From Glossina fuscipes (lineage: Eukaryota; Arthropoda; Insecta; Diptera; Glossinidae), in the NCBI RefSeq assembly GCF_014805625.2, contig NW_023998416.1, forward strand, positions 30,816,068 through 30,880,067: a DNA stretch of 64,000 nucleotides, read 5' to 3'. Below are positions 62,217 through 64,000 of the stretch, piece by piece. The translations under genes and the position numbers were made by a program. The notes beneath the pieces were generated by a model. That model saw only the letters and a list, made by a program, of their open reading frames with translations. It searched no databases and had not been told where the DNA came from. Each line of letters begins with the position of its first letter. Position 1 is the first letter of the stretch.

Positions 62217-63388
62217 GGCTGGCATCGAGTCAAACATCACTCATTTATTAAGCGTTTGACTTAGTTCATCATATTTGTCGATCTTTAAACTCCAGAATGC
62301 TGGCTTCCCTTTATACTCAGTGAAACTTCATCACTTTGGATAAATTTTCCGTGGCGTCTGACGTCCCTCAAGGCAGCCGCTTAGAACCCCGTGTTATTTC
62401 ATCTATAAATGAATGATCACCGCTCGTTGATTAAATCCAGCCAAATCCTAACACATGCTGACTATGTTAAAATGTTTTTTCCCTTGTCCTTAGAATGGCA
62501 GCTCGTGTCAGCTTCAAGCTAACTTAAATGGTTGAGTTACATGGTGCTCGTTAAATTTTATGAAATTATAACTTCTATGCAAGAAGCTTTCTTTCTCAAA
62601 GGGGAAGTTATTCAATAATGAGTATTTCAGTGATTCACACAAGTGGAAAAACGTTGATTTGTTTATCGATCTAGGGATTCTATTCGACCAAAGATCACGG
62701 TTTAATTTGCCCCTTGAGCCCTCTTTAAGTAAAGCTAGGTCCGCGCTAGGTTTCATTAAGAGCTAGTCCATGGAGCTTAAGGATCCTTGCATTACAAATA
62801 AGTACTTGAATACTCTGTTGTGTGAACTCCTTCCTGTAGGTGTTATGCAGATTCAATTGAATCCCTTTCAAAGCAATTCCTGTTATTTGGCCTTAGGAAT
62901 TTGAGTTGCGACTCGCTTGTCTGTCTGCCTCCTTATGAAAATGGGTTGCTTCTGCTATCCTTACCATCATTTGAAAAACGTAGCTTTACTCTTGGTGTTT
63001 CCTTCTTAATTAAGTTAATACATGTTACTATCGATTCGCCCACATTACTTGAGATACTAGAGATAATCTCTAATGTCCCTAATCGTTGTTTGCAGGAACC
63101 CTAGTGATATCTATCGCTTAATCTTAATATCGGATTCTTTAATGTCTATCAAAACAACTTTGCTTAATAGCCGCTCTTTGTCTACGTCGTATTTAAACTA
63201 ACTTGCAATCTTCAGATTTCATGATGATTCGAAAATTAACTGCTGTTGGTTACTGTTATCAGTTGCCAAGCTTTGTGCTATGTATTAGTTTTTAACATTA
63301 ATTAGTATAAGATTCAATTGAAATCGGCTGTTAATTGAATTTAGCTGAGTTTCATGGCTAAGTAAATCAATAAATAAATAAATAAATG
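62217..63388 (+). mobile_element. 5'-truncated jockey-type non-LTR retrotransposon (LINE), degenerate, with 3' tail
   Basis: Translated pieces in several frames follow the reverse transcriptase order of jockey-like LINEs. AFDLVHH (about 62254-62275) matches the SKAFDxVNH block. VPQGS lies at 62363-62377. HADYVKM at 62454-62474 stands where YADDVK(I/M) is expected. LGILFDQRS and SKARSALGFIKS follow at about 62670-62765, and then the C-terminal stretch CYLALRNL, LPPYENGLLLLSLPSFEKR, LGVSFLIKLI to about 63100. Stops and frameshifts are frequent and the second catalytic Asp is Tyr, so it is dead. The 3' end is preserved: it finishes in a short (TAAA)n tail at 63369-63387, as expected of target-primed insertion. 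The upstream endonuclease and ORF1 are absent, which is usual 5' truncation. A T-run sits just before the first recognisable block. Confidence 0.85.
63369..63387 (+). repeat. (TAAA)n tail of the LINE copy
   Basis: About four and a half units of TAAA directly after the last LINE-derived sequence. Such A-rich microsatellite tails mark the 3' end of jockey/I-type elements. A target-site duplication could not be seen, because the 5' junction is uncertain. Confidence 0.6.
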
Positions 63389-63389
63389 A

Positions 63390-64000
63390 CTAAAATGCAT
63401 GCATAAAGTGATGAGCGAATCATTTTCAGTGATTAAATACATTTAAAAAATGAACATAAAAACTTTATAAGAATTTATTATAATTCGCCGGTCAAGCTTT
63501 GTTTGTGTATCTGTTTTAAAATGAACAGAATATTTCTGTAAACATTTTCCGAAAGAAGGTGAGAGCATTTTTTCGAAATTGGGAATTCCCCTCTTTAATT
63601 GTGAATAAGAGATAAGGTAAAGTTTTAAATTTTCTTAAAGCATCACGTTCTTGTTTTCATTATGCAAACCTGTGCTAAAGTGGACTTGTGCTGATATGGA
63701 AAAAGGTTATAAAATGTCAACAAAATTACACGAAATGGGAATAAGTATTTGATAAGGAATATATTCTATATATATATAAGATTTGATTTCAAAACAATCT
63801 CAGGCAGCATATGAGACTTGAAATTATATTTCTATGTAGTTGTAAAATAGCAAGTAGCAACGGCTTACGAAGGATTATACAAACTGAGATTCACGTATGC
63901 CTTCTCGATCGTTTAGTTGATTTCTTTACGCCGATTATATCGCTTACTGTAAAGTTATGATGCCATAGCCATATGGCGTTAGCAGGCAGACAGACGGTAG
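63390..64000. other. Non-coding DNA to the window end
   Basis: No gene seen. The last bases, gcaggcagacagacgg, may be the inner end of another minus-strand copy of the dispersed repeat running out of the window. Confidence 0.4.

Noticed and set aside
63920..64000. Another full copy of the dispersed repeat at the window end
   Set aside because: Only a cagacagacgg-type word is visible before the sequence ends; not enough to annotate.

Overview
The window is eukaryotic nuclear DNA from a fly. It is strongly AT-rich and full of microsatellites and A/T homopolymers, with one 10-N assembly gap (42938-42947) and almost no coding potential. Three things point to Diptera, probably a higher (brachyceran, perhaps calyptrate) fly: a classic six-cysteine insect odorant-binding protein, a fly-type tRNA-Gln(CUG), and decayed mariner and jockey-like elements beside a dispersed non-coding repeat (tgcggatgtatg... 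with a TTTAAGCTTGTCTGTCCG core) that I associate with calyptrate genomes. The species call is inference; only the insect/dipteran level is well supported.

Layout. 1-5040 is non-coding with simple repeats. A non-LTR retrotransposon remnant lies at 5045-5420 and a mariner transposase fossil at 6345-6985. The only convincing protein-coding gene is at 8310-8735 on the minus strand: a complete, intronless 141-residue odorant-binding protein with a TATA box at 8837-8844 and a polyadenylation signal at 8240-8245. After more non-coding DNA, an intact tRNA-Gln(CUG) gene lies at 14164-14235 (minus) with a T-run terminator. From 14.3 to 64 kb the sequence is gene-poor. It holds diverged copies of the dispersed repeat (16.8, 26.7, 30.4, 35.9-36.5, 46.2, 50.3, 54.8, 56.6, 59.7-60.1 kb), a longer element with inverted related ends (33506-34425), a second mariner fossil (30830-31500, minus), a tRNA-like pol III promoter (36613-36690, minus), a weak cysteine-rich coding relic (40722-41113, minus), and a 5'-truncated jockey-type LINE with its 3' tail (62217-63388).

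The window therefore reads as an intergenic or giant-intron gene desert. It has one small secreted chemosensory/ligand-carrier gene, one tRNA gene and layers of old transposons. Several AT-rich palindromes with homeodomain, POU or E-box cores lie in non-repeat parts and could be regulatory. I saw no CRISPR array, prokaryotic operon, phage or virus. Most open frames of 60-145 codons are chance frames in T-rich or repeat DNA, and some begin with GTG rather than ATG.
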